64,000 nt of DNA from Bacteroides caecimuris (GTDB lineage Bacteria > Bacteroidota > Bacteroidia > Bacteroidales > Bacteroidaceae). A program made the position numbers and the translations under genes. Positions 42,184 through 51,295 of this stretch are shown here, piece after piece; the first letter of the stretch is position 1; each line of letters begins with the position of its first letter. The notes under the pieces were generated by a model. The model saw only the letters and a list, made by a program, of their open reading frames with translations. It made no database searches and was not told the origin of the DNA. The DNA is taken from positions 372,001-436,000 of the forward strand of contig NZ_CP015401.2 in NCBI RefSeq assembly GCF_001688725.2, read 5' to 3'.

Positions 42184-42600
42184 GTGGGATTAAAAAGAAG
42201 AAATAGAATATCGCCCAATTTCAGCATGGCTTCCATGACGGACGTCATCTTCCTGTTGCTGATATTCTTTATGATAACCTCTACGGTGGTGTCGCCCAAT
42301 GCTATCAAAGTGTTGTTGCCGCAAGGTAAACAGCAAACTTCGGCCAAACCGCTGACAAGAGTGGTTATTGATAAAGACTTGAATTTCTATGCTGCTTTCG
42401 GCAATGAAAAAGAGCAGCCGGTGGCGCTGAACGATCTGACTTCATTCTTGCAGAGTTGTGCAGAGAAGGAGCCGGAAATGTACGTGGCATTGTATGCGGA
42501 TGAATCGGTACCTTACCGGGAGATTGTAAGGGTATTGAACATTGCGAACGAGAATCATTTTAAGATGGTGTTGGCTACGCGCCCGCCTGAAAATAAATAA
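42184..42600 (+). CDS. exbD: ExbD/TolR-type protein
   Basis: ExbD is the second component of the TonB motor. The 138-residue product begins at a GTG (42184) and has the classical layout: a short basic cytoplasmic N-terminus (GLKRRNRISPNFSMASMTD), one membrane segment (VIFLLLIFFMITSTVV) and a periplasmic domain. The single essential Asp is in MTDVIFLLLIFFM. The periplasmic part has VSPNAIKVLLPQGKQQ and REIVRVLNIANENHF. It lies 53 bases after exbB, and tonB follows 6 bases later. The gap before the gene carries short TAATCACT repeats. Confidence 0.93.
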   Translation: MGLKRRNRISPNFSMASMTDVIFLLLIFFMITSTVVSPNAIKVLLPQGKQQTSAKPLTRVVIDKDLNFYAAFGNEKEQPVALNDLTSFLQSCAEKEPEMYVALYADESVPYREIVRVLNIANENHFKMVLATRPPENK

Positions 42601-42606
42601 GAAACA

Positions 42607-43479
42607 ATGGACAGAAGAAAAAAGGGTGAATATGTAGGAGCACTGGGTGCACTGTTGGTGCATGTGGCAGTGATTGCTCTTTTGATTCTGGTGAGCTTTA
42701 CTGTCCCCCAACCGGATGAAGATGCAGGCGGAGTGCCTGTGATGATGGGAAATGTAGACGCGGCAAGTGGTTTCGATGATCCCTCTTTGGTGGATGTGGA
42801 TATCATGGATGAAGATGTGGCAGCACCCGCGGAAACAACACCGGAACTTCCTTCGGAACAGGATTTATTGACGCAGACCGAAGAGGAAACAGTAACCCTG
42901 AAACCTAAGACGGAAGAACCGAAAAAAGAAACGGTGAAACCTAAAGAGGTAGTCAAGCCGAAAGAACCAGTGAAGAAGCCCGAAAAAACGGAAGCCGAAA
43001 AAGCTGCGGAAGCCAAACGGCTGGCAGAAGAAAAAGCGGAACGTGAACGTAAGGCTGCCGAAGAAGCTGCCAGAAAGAGGGTGTCCGGTGCGTTTGGAAA
43101 AGGAGCGCAAATGACAGGAAACAAAGGAACAGCGGCTAGTGGTACGGGAACCGAAGGCAGCAAGGAGGGAAACTCTTCTACCGGAGCGAAGACCGGAACC
43201 GGAGGTTACGGAACATTTGATCTTGGCGGACGTTCTTTAGGTACAGGCAGTTTGCCGAAGCCTGCATATAATGTGCAGGAAGAAGGACGTGTTGTGGTGA
43301 ATATCACCGTGAATCCTGCAGGACAAGTGATTTCGACCAGCATTAGCCCTCAAACGAATACGGTAAATTCCGCTTTGCGTAAGGCAGCGGAGGATGCAGC
43401 GAAGAAAGCCCGTTTTAATACGATAGATGGAGTGACGAACCAGACAGGTACAATCACCTATTATTTTAACTTGAGATAG
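42607..43479 (+). CDS. tonB: TonB energy-transduction protein
   Basis: TonB spans the periplasm and drives outer-membrane TonB-dependent transporters. The 290-residue product has an N-terminal membrane anchor (LLVHVAVIALLILVSFTV). A long Pro/Lys/Glu-rich periplasmic linker (about 75-160) contains KPKEVVKPKEPVKKPEKT, followed by a Gly/Thr/Ser-rich stretch. The C-terminal domain contains RVVVNITVNPAGQVISTSIS, AAEDAAKKARFNT and the terminal GTITYYFNLR. It is cotranscribed with exbB and exbD, making a complete TonB motor in this window. Confidence 0.92.
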   Translation: MDRRKKGEYVGALGALLVHVAVIALLILVSFTVPQPDEDAGGVPVMMGNVDAASGFDDPSLVDVDIMDEDVAAPAETTPELPSEQDLLTQTEEETVTLKPKTEEPKKETVKPKEVVKPKEPVKKPEKTEAEKAAEAKRLAEEKAERERKAAEEAARKRVSGAFGKGAQMTGNKGTAASGTGTEGSKEGNSSTGAKTGTGGYGTFDLGGRSLGTGSLPKPAYNVQEEGRVVVNITVNPAGQVISTSISPQTNTVNSALRKAAEDAAKKARFNTIDGVTNQTGTITYYFNLR

Positions 43480-43506
43480 TATCATTAACCAAATATAGTA
43501 AGCATT

Positions 43507-44058
43507 ATGGGAACTGTATACGCTTTTTTTGCAGATGGCTTTGAAGAAATTGAAGCTTTGACTGCTATTGACACGTTGAGACGTGCCGGACTTAATGTAG
43601 AAATCGTATCCGTTACACCGGATGAAATTGTAGTAGGAGCACATGACGTATCCGTCCTTTGCGATATTAACTTCGAGAATTGCGATTTCTTCGATGCAGA
43701 ACTGCTACTGTTGCCGGGAGGAATGCCGGGAGCTGCCACACTTGACAAGCACGAAGGGTTGCGTAAATTGATTCTTGATTTTGCCGCAAAAGATAAACCT
43801 ATTGCTGCTATTTGTGCTGCTCCGATGGTGTTGGGTAAGCTGGGACTGCTGAAAGGAAAGAAGGCTACCTGTTATCCGGGTTTTGAACAATATTTGGAGG
43901 GGGCAGAATGTGTAAATGAGCCCGTTGTACGTGATGGAAACACCATTACCGGTATGGGACCGGGGGCTGCCATGGAATTTGCTTTGACAATCGTTGACCT
44001 GTTGGTAGGTAAAGAAAAGGTCGACGAACTGGTAGAAGCGATGTATATTAAACGCTAA
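43507..44058 (+). CDS. DJ-1/PfpI-family protein (YajL-like)
   Basis: The 183-residue product is a compact class I glutamine-amidotransferase-like protein of the DJ-1/YajL type, chaperone or deglycase in other bacteria. It has [21 protein letters not shown] at the N-terminus, seen in part as [16 protein letters not shown], and [13 protein letters not shown]. The nucleophile Cys is in [14 protein letters not shown], followed by [20 protein letters not shown]. The conserved Glu of the N-terminal loop (DGFEEIE) is present, so the reactive cysteine is in its normal environment. It lies between tonB and ispD. Confidence 0.9.
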   Translation: MGTVYAFFADGFEEIEALTAIDTLRRAGLNVEIVSVTPDEIVVGAHDVSVLCDINFENCDFFDAELLLLPGGMPGAATLDKHEGLRKLILDFAAKDKPIAAICAAPMVLGKLGLLKGKKATCYPGFEQYLEGAECVNEPVVRDGNTITGMGPGAAMEFALTIVDLLVGKEKVDELVEAMYIKR

Positions 44059-44065
44059 ACCGTTC

Positions 44066-44728
44066 ATGAAGAAATATGTAATTATTGTCGCCGGTGGAAA
44101 GGGCTTGCGAATGGGAAGTGACCTCCCGAAACAATTCCTTCCCATGGGTGATAAACCTGTGTTGATGCATACCTTGGAAGCATTCAGGAGATATGAAGAA
44201 ACACTTCAAATCATAGTAGTGCTTCCACGGGAACAACAGGACTTTTGGAAGCAACTTTGCCAAAAACACAGCTTTGCGGTGGAACATACCCTTGCCGATG
44301 GAGGCGAAACACGTTTCCACTCTGTAAAGAACGGTCTGGCACTGGTGCAGGAGCCGGGACTGGTAGGGGTGCATGATGGAGTACGTCCGTTTGTGTCGGT
44401 AGAAGTGATTCGCCGTTGTTATGACTTGGCAAAAGTGCAGAAAGCAGTGATTCCTGTGGTAGATGTGGTAGAGACACTTCGCCATCTGACAGATGCCGGA
44501 AGAAGTGAAACGGTCAGCCGGAATGATTACAAACTGGTGCAAACACCGCAGGTGTTCGATGTAGAATTGTTGAAACAAGCATATACACAAGAATTTACCC
44601 CCTTCTTTACAGACGACGCTTCCGTTGTCGAAGCAATGGGAATACCTGTGTGTCTGGCAGAAGGTAACCGTGAAAATATAAAAATAACGACTCCTTTTGA
44701 TTTAAAAGTAGGGAGTGCTCTTTTATAA
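44066..44728 (+). CDS. ispD: 2-C-methyl-D-erythritol 4-phosphate cytidylyltransferase
   Basis: IspD transfers CMP from CTP to methylerythritol 4-phosphate in the MEP isoprenoid pathway. The 220-residue product has the CTP-binding loop [20 protein letters not shown], then [25 protein letters not shown] and the end motif [16 protein letters not shown], all in their normal order. It abuts recG directly, its TAA ending at 44728 and recG starting at 44729, and follows the DJ-1 gene by 7 bases. Confidence 0.95.
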   Translation: MKKYVIIVAGGKGLRMGSDLPKQFLPMGDKPVLMHTLEAFRRYEETLQIIVVLPREQQDFWKQLCQKHSFAVEHTLADGGETRFHSVKNGLALVQEPGLVGVHDGVRPFVSVEVIRRCYDLAKVQKAVIPVVDVVETLRHLTDAGRSETVSRNDYKLVQTPQVFDVELLKQAYTQEFTPFFTDDASVVEAMGIPVCLAEGNRENIKITTPFDLKVGSALL

Positions 44729-46825
44729 ATGTTTGATTTATCCACACGCGACATAAAATTTATCTCCGGTGTAGGCCCTCAAAAAGCCGCTGTATTAAAT
44801 AAGGAATTGGAAGTCTACTCCTTGCACGATTTAATTTATTATTTCCCTTATAAATATATTGACCGGAGCCGCATCTATTACATTCATGAAATAGATGGCA
44901 ATATGCCGTATATCCAGCTGAAAGGAGAAATCCTCGGTTTCGAAACCATTGGCGAAGGACGCCAACGCCGTTTGACGGCTCATTTCTCGGATGGTACGGG
45001 AGTTGTGGATTTGGTGTGGTTTCAGGGCATTAAATATATCTTAGGTAAGTATAAACTACACGAAGAATATATCATCTTCGGTAAACCGACCGTTTTCAAC
45101 GGACGTATTAATGTGGCGCATCCCGATGTAGACAAACCGGAAGATTTGAAACTTTCTTCGGTGGGATTGCAACCTTATTATAATACGACGGAGAAAATGA
45201 AGCGCAGTTTTCTCAACTCTCATGCGATTGAGAAGATGATGGCAACGGTGATTCAACAAATACAGGAGCCTCTGCCTGAAACACTTTCTTCCAAATTGCT
45301 AGCGGAACATCATCTGATGCCTTTGACGGAAGCTCTCCGGAATATCCACTTCCCGACCAATTCCGATGTGCTTCGCAGGGCGCAATATCGCCTTAAGTTT
45401 GAAGAACTGTTTTATGTTCAACTGAATATCCTCCGCTATGCTAAAGACAGGCAAAAAAGATATCGTGGATATATCTTTGAGAAAGTGGGAGATGTGTTCA
45501 ATACATTTTATACAAAGAATCTTCCTTTTCAACTGACAGGTGCACAGAAACGGGTATTGAAGGAAATACGGAACGATGTCGGCAGTGGCAGGCAGATGAA
45601 CCGCCTCTTGCAGGGAGATGTAGGAAGCGGGAAAACACTGGTTGCCTTGATGAGTATGTTGCTGGCATTGGATAACGGCTATCAGGCTTGCATGATGGCG
45701 CCCACCGAAATCTTGGCGAACCAGCATTATGAAACAATCAAAGAACTGCTCTTTGGCATGGATATCCGTGTCGAACTGTTGACAGGCTCTGTTAAAGGCA
45801 AAAAACGGGAAGCGATTCTGACCGGATTGCTGACCGGAGATGTGAAGATATTAATAGGAACGCATGCCGTTATTGAAGATACTGTCAATTTCTCTTCTTT
45901 AGGTTTTGTTGTTATCGACGAACAGCATCGCTTTGGTGTGGCACAACGCGCCCGCCTTTGGAGTAAGAATGTTCAACCTCCGCATGTACTTGTGATGACG
46001 GCTACCCCGATTCCACGCACTTTGGCAATGACATTGTATGGTGATTTGGACGTGTCTATTATCGACGAGCTTCCACCCGGAAGAAAACCGATTACTACTA
46101 TCCACCAATTTGATAACCGCCGGGAAAGTATGTATCGTTCGGTGCGCAAACAAATTGAAGAAGGACGTCAGGTCTATATTGTCTATCCGCTGATTAATGA
46201 AAGCGAAAAGATTGATTTGAAGAACCTTGAAGAGGGATATCAACATATTCTGGAAGAGTTTCCCAAATGTGCAGTTTGTAAAGTGCATGGCAAAATGAAA
46301 CCAGCCGAGAAGGATGAGCAAATGCAGCTTTTTGTTTCGGGCAAAGCGCAGATCATGGTGGCTACTACCGTTATTGAAGTCGGGGTAAACGTTCCGAATG
46401 CTTCGGTGATGATTATTGAAAATGCAGAACGTTTCGGGCTTTCGCAGTTACATCAGTTGCGTGGTCGGGTAGGACGTGGGGCGGAACAGTCTTATTGTAT
46501 TCTGGTGACGAATTATAAGTTGACGGAGGACACCCGGAAACGGTTGGAAATCATGGTACGTACTAATGATGGTTTCGAAATAGCCGAGGCCGATTTGAAA
46601 TTGCGTGGTCCCGGTGATCTTGAAGGTACGCAGCAAAGCGGCATTGCTTTCGATTTGAAGATTGCGGATATTGTCCGCGACGGGCAACTGTTGCAATACG
46701 TTCGCGCCATAGCTGAAAGTATTGTGGAACAAGACCCTGCGGCACAGAATCCCGAGAATGAAATTTTGTGGAGGCAACTTAAATCCTTGCGAAAAACGAA
46801 TGTTAACTGGGCTGCTATAAGTTGA
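44729..46825 (+). CDS. recG: ATP-dependent DNA helicase RecG
   Basis: RecG reverses stalled replication forks and drives branch migration. The 698-residue product has the wedge/OB domain near the N-terminus (YIQLKGEILGFETIGEGRQR). It has Walker A LLQGDVGSGKTLVALMS, the DEQH-type motif II VIDEQHRFGVAQRARLW, LVMTATPIPRTLAMTLYGDLD, ATTVIEVGVNVPNASVMIIE and RGRVGRGAEQSYCIL, then the C-terminal TRG region. All helicase motifs are intact. It is the second gene of the ispD-recG pair, followed by 220 bases before ndk. Confidence 0.96.
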   Translation: MFDLSTRDIKFISGVGPQKAAVLNKELEVYSLHDLIYYFPYKYIDRSRIYYIHEIDGNMPYIQLKGEILGFETIGEGRQRRLTAHFSDGTGVVDLVWFQGIKYILGKYKLHEEYIIFGKPTVFNGRINVAHPDVDKPEDLKLSSVGLQPYYNTTEKMKRSFLNSHAIEKMMATVIQQIQEPLPETLSSKLLAEHHLMPLTEALRNIHFPTNSDVLRRAQYRLKFEELFYVQLNILRYAKDRQKRYRGYIFEKVGDVFNTFYTKNLPFQLTGAQKRVLKEIRNDVGSGRQMNRLLQGDVGSGKTLVALMSMLLALDNGYQACMMAPTEILANQHYETIKELLFGMDIRVELLTGSVKGKKREAILTGLLTGDVKILIGTHAVIEDTVNFSSLGFVVIDEQHRFGVAQRARLWSKNVQPPHVLVMTATPIPRTLAMTLYGDLDVSIIDELPPGRKPITTIHQFDNRRESMYRSVRKQIEEGRQVYIVYPLINESEKIDLKNLEEGYQHILEEFPKCAVCKVHGKMKPAEKDEQMQLFVSGKAQIMVATTVIEVGVNVPNASVMIIENAERFGLSQLHQLRGRVGRGAEQSYCILVTNYKLTEDTRKRLEIMVRTNDGFEIAEADLKLRGPGDLEGTQQSGIAFDLKIADIVRDGQLLQYVRAIAESIVEQDPAAQNPENEILWRQLKSLRKTNVNWAAIS

Positions 46826-46965
46826 AAAACGGTTAAACATGCAGTTTATTTGCGTATATGTGTTGCAAAACATGTTTCGCATCTATTCTCCCTATTTATA
46901 GGAGTTTAACGGCTCAATTGCTCCCTCTTTTCGTACTAAGCATCTGAAAAATAGTTAATAACTCT

Positions 46966-46996
46966 CTTGCCTTTTCATAGGAAAATACTACCTTTG
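46966..46996 (+). promoter_or_regulatory. Promoter of ndk
   Basis: CTTG (46966-46969), 19 bases, then TACCTTTG (46989-46996). The leader to the ATG at 47049 is about 45 bases. The preceding gap after recG has no other recognised signal. Confidence 0.7.
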
Positions 46997-47048
46997 GGGG
47001 AATTTTTTTAGTAAATGTATTGTTTAACCATTTGCAAAGTCGAGTATT

Positions 47049-47447
47049 ATGCTTGAAAAAACGCTGGTCATTTTGAAACCGTGTACCCTTCAGCGGGGAT
47101 TGATTGGTGAGATTACTCATCGTTTTGAATGTAAAGGATTACGGTTGGCCGGCATGAAGATGATGCAACTGACTGATGAATTGTTAAGTGAACATTATGC
47201 CCACCTTAGCGGCAAACCTTTCTTTCAGCGTGTGAAAGATTCGATGATGGCAGCTCCTGTCATTGTTTGTTGTTTCGAAGGTGTGGATGCTATTCAAACA
47301 GTCCGTACGTTGGCGGGACCGACTAATGGACGTTTAGCTGCCCCTGGCACTATTCGCGGGGATTATAGTATGAGCTTTCAAGAAAATATCGTTCATACAT
47401 CCGATTCTCCGGAGACTGCAGCTATTGAATTAACGAGATTTTTTTAA
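47049..47447 (+). CDS. ndk: Nucleoside diphosphate kinase, truncated by a premature stop
   Basis: Ndk balances nucleoside triphosphate pools through a phosphohistidine. The 132-residue product has LVILKPCTLQRGLIGEIT, the active-site His in NIVHTSDSPETAAIELTRF, and RTLAGPTNGRLAAPGTIRGD. The frame stops TTT TTT TAA at 47445-47447, but the same frame continues without further stop as PEEIFDYRQATFDYLYANDE to a second TAA at 47511-47513. The family's C-terminus reads FFKPEE followed by a tyrosine-rich segment, so a Lys codon has become TAA. The full form would be 154 residues. The last 21 residues normally pack against the core, so activity of the short form is uncertain. Confidence 0.88.
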   Translation: MLEKTLVILKPCTLQRGLIGEITHRFECKGLRLAGMKMMQLTDELLSEHYAHLSGKPFFQRVKDSMMAAPVIVCCFEGVDAIQTVRTLAGPTNGRLAAPGTIRGDYSMSFQENIVHTSDSPETAAIELTRFF

Positions 47448-47532
47448 CCGGAAGAAATATTCGATTACAGACAGGCTACATTCGATTACCTGTACGCAAA
47501 CGATGAATATTAATTGAATTGACAAAGAAGGA

Positions 47533-48402
47533 ATGAATTTTAGCATTATTAAAACAGGATTGGTCGCTGTTGCGGCTATGGTCAGTCTGAGCTCTTTCTC
47601 ACAAGACCTGATTGCCCGCCAAGCACCGATAGACAAAAAATTAAAATCAGTAGACTCTTTGGCATTGCAGAAGCAAATTCGTGCCGAACAGTCTGAATAT
47701 CCCGCCCTAAGTCTTTATCCAAACTGGAATAATCAGTATGTACATGCTTATGCAAATGCTATCATCCCCGAGACGTATACAATTGACTTGACAGGATTTC
47801 ACATGCCGACCACAAGTACAAAAATAACTTCGCCTTTCGGACCTCGTTGGAGAAGAATGCATAATGGATTGGATTTGAAAGTGAATATAGGTGATACTAT
47901 TGTAGCTGCTTTTGACGGGAAAGTACGTATCGTAAAATATGAGCGTAGAGGATATGGAAAATATGTCGTTATCCGTCATGATAATGGACTGGAAACTGTG
48001 TATGGTCATTTATCAAAACAATTGGTTGAAGAAAATCAATTAGTGAAAGCCGGAGAGGTAATCGGATTGGGTGGTAACACCGGACGTTCTACTGGTTCGC
48101 ATCTTCATTTCGAAACCCGCTTTCTGGGGATTGCAATTAATCCGATTTATATGTTCGACTTCCCGAAACAAGATATCGTTGCCGATACTTATACGTTCCG
48201 CAAGGCAAAAGGTGTGAAGCGTGCTGGTTCTCATGATACTCAAGTGGCTGACGGTGCTATTCGTTATCATAAGGTGAAGAGTGGCGATACGCTGTCCCGC
48301 ATTGCTAAGTTGCGTGGCGTATCAGTTAGTACACTTTGCAAACTGAACCGTATCAAACCGACTACTACTTTGCGCATCGGACAGGTTTTGCGTTGTTCAT
48401 AA
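47533..48402 (+). CDS. Secreted M23 peptidase with LysM domain
   Basis: The 289-residue product has a signal peptide (residues 1-25, ending SSFSQ). Its M23/LytM-type endopeptidase domain has the zinc residues in RMHNGLDLKVNIGDTIVAAF (H-x3-D) and the terminal GSHLHFETRF (H-x-H). In between are GKYVVIRHDNGLETVYGHL and AGEVIGLGGNTGRSTG. A LysM domain at the C-terminus (IRYHKVKSGDTLSRIAKLRG to LKIGQVL-like end LRIGQVLRCS) anchors it to peptidoglycan. The catalytic set is complete, so it is likely an active cell-wall endopeptidase. It starts 20 bases after the second ndk stop. Confidence 0.9.
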   Translation: MNFSIIKTGLVAVAAMVSLSSFSQDLIARQAPIDKKLKSVDSLALQKQIRAEQSEYPALSLYPNWNNQYVHAYANAIIPETYTIDLTGFHMPTTSTKITSPFGPRWRRMHNGLDLKVNIGDTIVAAFDGKVRIVKYERRGYGKYVVIRHDNGLETVYGHLSKQLVEENQLVKAGEVIGLGGNTGRSTGSHLHFETRFLGIAINPIYMFDFPKQDIVADTYTFRKAKGVKRAGSHDTQVADGAIRYHKVKSGDTLSRIAKLRGVSVSTLCKLNRIKPTTTLRIGQVLRCS

Positions 48403-48440
48403 AAAATATAGCTTATAAAACAGTAATACAATATCTTTAG

Positions 48441-48485
48441 AAGAGGGCACTTTAATATAATTTAGAGTGCCCTCTTTCTGTTTTT
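48441..48485 (+). terminator. Terminator of the M23 peptidase gene
   Basis: AAGAGGGCACT (48441-48451) pairs with AGTGCCCTCTT (48466-48476), perfect over 11 bases, followed by TCTGTTTTTA. Its 3' end contains the -33 box of the next promoter. Confidence 0.85.
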
Positions 48486-48506
48486 ACTTAATTATTGTTA
48501 CCTTTG
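48475..48506 (+). promoter_or_regulatory. Promoter of the DUF1599 gene
   Basis: TTTC (48475-48478), 20 bases, then TACCTTTG (48499-48506). The -33 box lies in the upstream terminator's 3' arm and T tract. The open-frame ATG at 48495 lies inside the promoter and is excluded. Confidence 0.7.
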
Positions 48507-48524
48507 CGCACTATTTGGAAGAAG

Positions 48525-49067
48525 ATGAAAGATACCAAGCAACAATTTGAACATGTCATCGCTTTGTGCCGTGACTTATTTTCCAAGAAGCTGCACGATT
48601 ACGGACCTGCATGGCGTATCCTGCGTCCGGCTTCGGTGACTGACCAGATTTTTATTAAAGCCAATCGGATTCGTAGTATTGAAACCAAAGGAGTAACCCT
48701 GATTGACGAGGGAATCCGTGCTGAGTTTATTGCGATTGTCAATTATGGCATTGTCGGACTTATCCAGTTGGAACTAGGGTATGCCGAGTCTGCCGACATC
48801 AGTAATGAAGAAGCGATGGCTTTGTACGATAAGTATGCAAAAGAGGCATTAGAACTGATGCTTGCCAAGAATCATGATTATGATGAAGCTTGGCGGAGCA
48901 TGCGTGTCAGCTCTTACACGGACTTGATTCTGATGAAAATCTACCGTACCAAGCAGATTGAGAGCTTGGCCGGCAATACATTGGTGTCAGAAGGTATTGA
49001 TGCCAATTATATGGATATGATTAATTACTCTGTTTTCGGACTGATTAAGATAGAATTTGAAAGATAA
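48525..49067 (+). CDS. DUF1599-family protein
   Basis: From ATG 48525 (MKDTKQQFEHVIALCRDLFS) the product has 180 residues. It consists of two similar halves: HDYGPAWRILRPASVTDQIF with GVTLIDEGIRAEFIAIVNYG, and HDYDEAWRSMRVSSYTDLIL with NTLVSEGIDANYMDMINYSV. The internal duplication is clear by eye. These domains are found in small proteins with nucleotide pyrophosphohydrolase-like helical folds, but metal-binding EExxE motifs are not obvious, so no reaction is assigned. The next gene begins inside its last codons. Confidence 0.8.
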   Translation: MKDTKQQFEHVIALCRDLFSKKLHDYGPAWRILRPASVTDQIFIKANRIRSIETKGVTLIDEGIRAEFIAIVNYGIVGLIQLELGYAESADISNEEAMALYDKYAKEALELMLAKNHDYDEAWRSMRVSSYTDLILMKIYRTKQIESLAGNTLVSEGIDANYMDMINYSVFGLIKIEFER

Positions 49068-50415
49068 GAACTTACATATCATTCAGGAGGTAGTGGCGAA
49101 TATGTGTCGCTTTCTGTTGGCGGCATCGTTCATCTTTTCCGGATTTGTAAAGGCAGTTGATCCGCTGGGTTTCCAGTATAAGATACAGGATTATCTGACT
49201 GCATTCGGAATGGCTTCCTGGTTCCCTTCATTCTTCCCTTTATTGGGAGGTATCGTTTTATCCGCCGTTGAGTTTTTTATAGGTATCTCTTTGTTCTTTG
49301 CAACAAGAAGAACATTGGCTACCTCATTGGCTTTGATGCTGATGATTTTCATGACCCCACTGACCTTGTATCTTGCCATCTTTGATCCGGTTTCGGACTG
49401 CGGTTGTTTTGGTGATGCCTGGGTATTGACGAATTGGGAAACATTTGGAAAGAATATCATTCTGCTGTTTGCGGCAATAATGGCTTTCCGTCACAGGAGG
49501 ATGCTGATTCGTTTTATCAGTGTGAAGATGGAATGGCTGGTTTCTCTTTATACACTGTTTTTTGTGTTTACTTTATCGTTCTATTGCCTGGACCGTTTGC
49601 CTGTTTTAGACTTTCGTCCTTACAAGATCGGAAAGAATATCCTGGAAGGAATGACAATGCTCGAAGGAGCCAAACCAAGCGTATATGAAAGCATCTTTAT
49701 CCTGGAGAAGAACGGAGAGCAGAAAGAATTTACGTTGGATAACTATCCGGATAGTACCTGGACATTTGTCGATACGCGTACCATCCTTAAGGAAAAAGGA
49801 TATGAACCGGCTATTCATGATTTTTCTATGATAGATCTGAATACGGGGGAAGATATAACAGACGATGTATTGACAGATATAGGATATACTTTCCTATTGG
49901 TTGCTCATCGCATTGAAGAGGCGGATGATAGTAACATTGATTTGATTAATGAGATATATGACTATTCGGTGGAGCATGGCTACAAATTTTATTGCCTCAC
50001 TTCTTCACCGGAGGAACAGATAGAATTGTGGAAGGACAAGACAGGAGCCGAATATCCTTTCTGCCAAATGGATGATATAACATTGAAGACGATGGTTCGT
50101 TCCAATCCAGGGCTGATGTTGATTAAGAATGGAACCATTCTGAATAAATGGAGCGATGAGGATATACCGGATGAATACGTACTGACGGACAAACTGGAGA
50201 ATCTGCCGCTAGGAAAGCAGAAAGTGAGCAGTGACGCTCATACGGTAGGATATGTCTTCCTGTGGTTTGTTATTCCATTGTTGTTAGTGCTTGGGGTGGA
50301 TGTGTTGGTCGTTCGCCGCCGGGAACGGAAAACCGCGAAGCGGAAGCAACAAGAAAAAGAGATAAAAAGCAAAGAACCGGAAACAAAGAATCAAGGAATA
50401 GAAGAACAAGAATAA
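49057..50415 (+). CDS. DoxX/MauE-like membrane protein with a thioredoxin-like C-terminus
   Basis: The 452-residue product starts at a TTG (49057) that overlaps the DUF1599 gene by 11 bases; the first ATG is 15 codons later. Four hydrophobic segments occupy the first 180 residues. Between the third and fourth is DPVSDCGCFGDAW, the CxC motif of MauE/DoxX-like redox membrane proteins. A fifth segment near 395-415 precedes a basic tail. In between, a soluble domain (about 200-385) has thioredoxin-like features without a CxxC: WTFVDTRTILKEKGYE and TLKTMVRSNPGLMLIKNGTI. A quinone-linked redox or chaperone role is a guess. Confidence 0.7.
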   Translation: MKDKNLHIIQEVVANMCRFLLAASFIFSGFVKAVDPLGFQYKIQDYLTAFGMASWFPSFFPLLGGIVLSAVEFFIGISLFFATRRTLATSLALMLMIFMTPLTLYLAIFDPVSDCGCFGDAWVLTNWETFGKNIILLFAAIMAFRHRRMLIRFISVKMEWLVSLYTLFFVFTLSFYCLDRLPVLDFRPYKIGKNILEGMTMLEGAKPSVYESIFILEKNGEQKEFTLDNYPDSTWTFVDTRTILKEKGYEPAIHDFSMIDLNTGEDITDDVLTDIGYTFLLVAHRIEEADDSNIDLINEIYDYSVEHGYKFYCLTSSPEEQIELWKDKTGAEYPFCQMDDITLKTMVRSNPGLMLIKNGTILNKWSDEDIPDEYVLTDKLENLPLGKQKVSSDAHTVGYVFLWFVIPLLLVLGVDVLVVRRRERKTAKRKQQEKEIKSKEPETKNQGIEEQE

Positions 50416-50457
50416 GAAAGTAAAAGATAACGAGCGACCCTCTGTAACGAACACTAA

Positions 50458-50495
50458 CTTGAATCGTTCAATCGTCAATCGTCCAATCGTAAATT
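50458..50495 (+). repeat. CAATCGT short tandem repeats before tpiA
   Basis: AATCGTTCAATCGTCAATCG followed by TCCAATCGTAAA repeats a 7-8-base CAATCGT word four times in the 107-base gap upstream of tpiA. Confidence 0.6.
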
Positions 50496-50522
50496 TATTA
50501 ACCCTTTAAAATAAAAAACAAA

Positions 50523-51281
50523 ATGAGAAAGAACATTGTTGCAGGAAACTGGAAAATGAACAAAACCCTTCAAGAGGGTATCGCTTTGGCTAAAGAACTG
50601 AACGAAGCATTGGCTAACGAAAAGCCTAACTGTGATGTAATCATCTGTACTCCGTTTATCCACCTGGCTTCTGTTACTCCGTTGGTAGACGCTGCTAAGA
50701 TTGGTGTAGGTGCTGAAAACTGTGCCGACAAAGTATCAGGTGCTTATACAGGCGAAGTTTCTGCTGAAATGGTTGCTTCTACTGGTGCAAAATATGTAAT
50801 TCTGGGACACTCTGAACGTCGTGCATACTACGGTGAAACAGTTGCTATCCTTGAAGAAAAAGTAAAATTGGCTTTGGCTAACGGTCTGACTCCGATTTTC
50901 TGTATCGGTGAAGTGTTGGAAGAACGCGAAGCTAACAAGCAGAACGAAGTAGTAGCCGCACAAATGGAATCTGTATTCTCTCTGTCGGCTGAAGACTTCT
51001 CTAAGATTGTATTGGCTTACGAACCGGTTTGGGCTATCGGTACAGGTAAAACTGCTTCGCCTGAACAGGCACAGGAAATCCATGCTTTCATCCGTTCTAT
51101 CGTAGCTGACAAGTATGGCAAAGAAATCGCAGACAATACTTCTATCCTTTACGGTGGTAGCTGCAAACCTTCTAACGCTAAAGAACTGTTCGCTAACCCG
51201 GACGTTGATGGTGGTTTGATTGGTGGTGCTGCTCTGAAAGTATCTGATTTCAAAGGTATCATTGATGCTTTTAACGCATAA
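50523..51281 (+). CDS. tpiA: Triosephosphate isomerase
   Basis: TpiA interconverts dihydroxyacetone phosphate and glyceraldehyde 3-phosphate in glycolysis. The 252-residue TIM barrel has the substrate Lys in [11 protein letters not shown], the electrophilic His in [14 protein letters not shown], the catalytic Glu and flexible loop in [20 protein letters not shown], and the phosphate-binding [16 protein letters not shown] and [11 protein letters not shown]. All catalytic positions are normal. The gene is followed by a palindromic repeat and then a SPOR-domain gene. Confidence 0.97.
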   Translation: MRKNIVAGNWKMNKTLQEGIALAKELNEALANEKPNCDVIICTPFIHLASVTPLVDAAKIGVGAENCADKVSGAYTGEVSAEMVASTGAKYVILGHSERRAYYGETVAILEEKVKLALANGLTPIFCIGEVLEEREANKQNEVVAAQMESVFSLSAEDFSKIVLAYEPVWAIGTGKTASPEQAQEIHAFIRSIVADKYGKEIADNTSILYGGSCKPSNAKELFANPDVDGGLIGGAALKVSDFKGIIDAFNA

Positions 51282-51295
51282 TTAAAACTTCTTTC

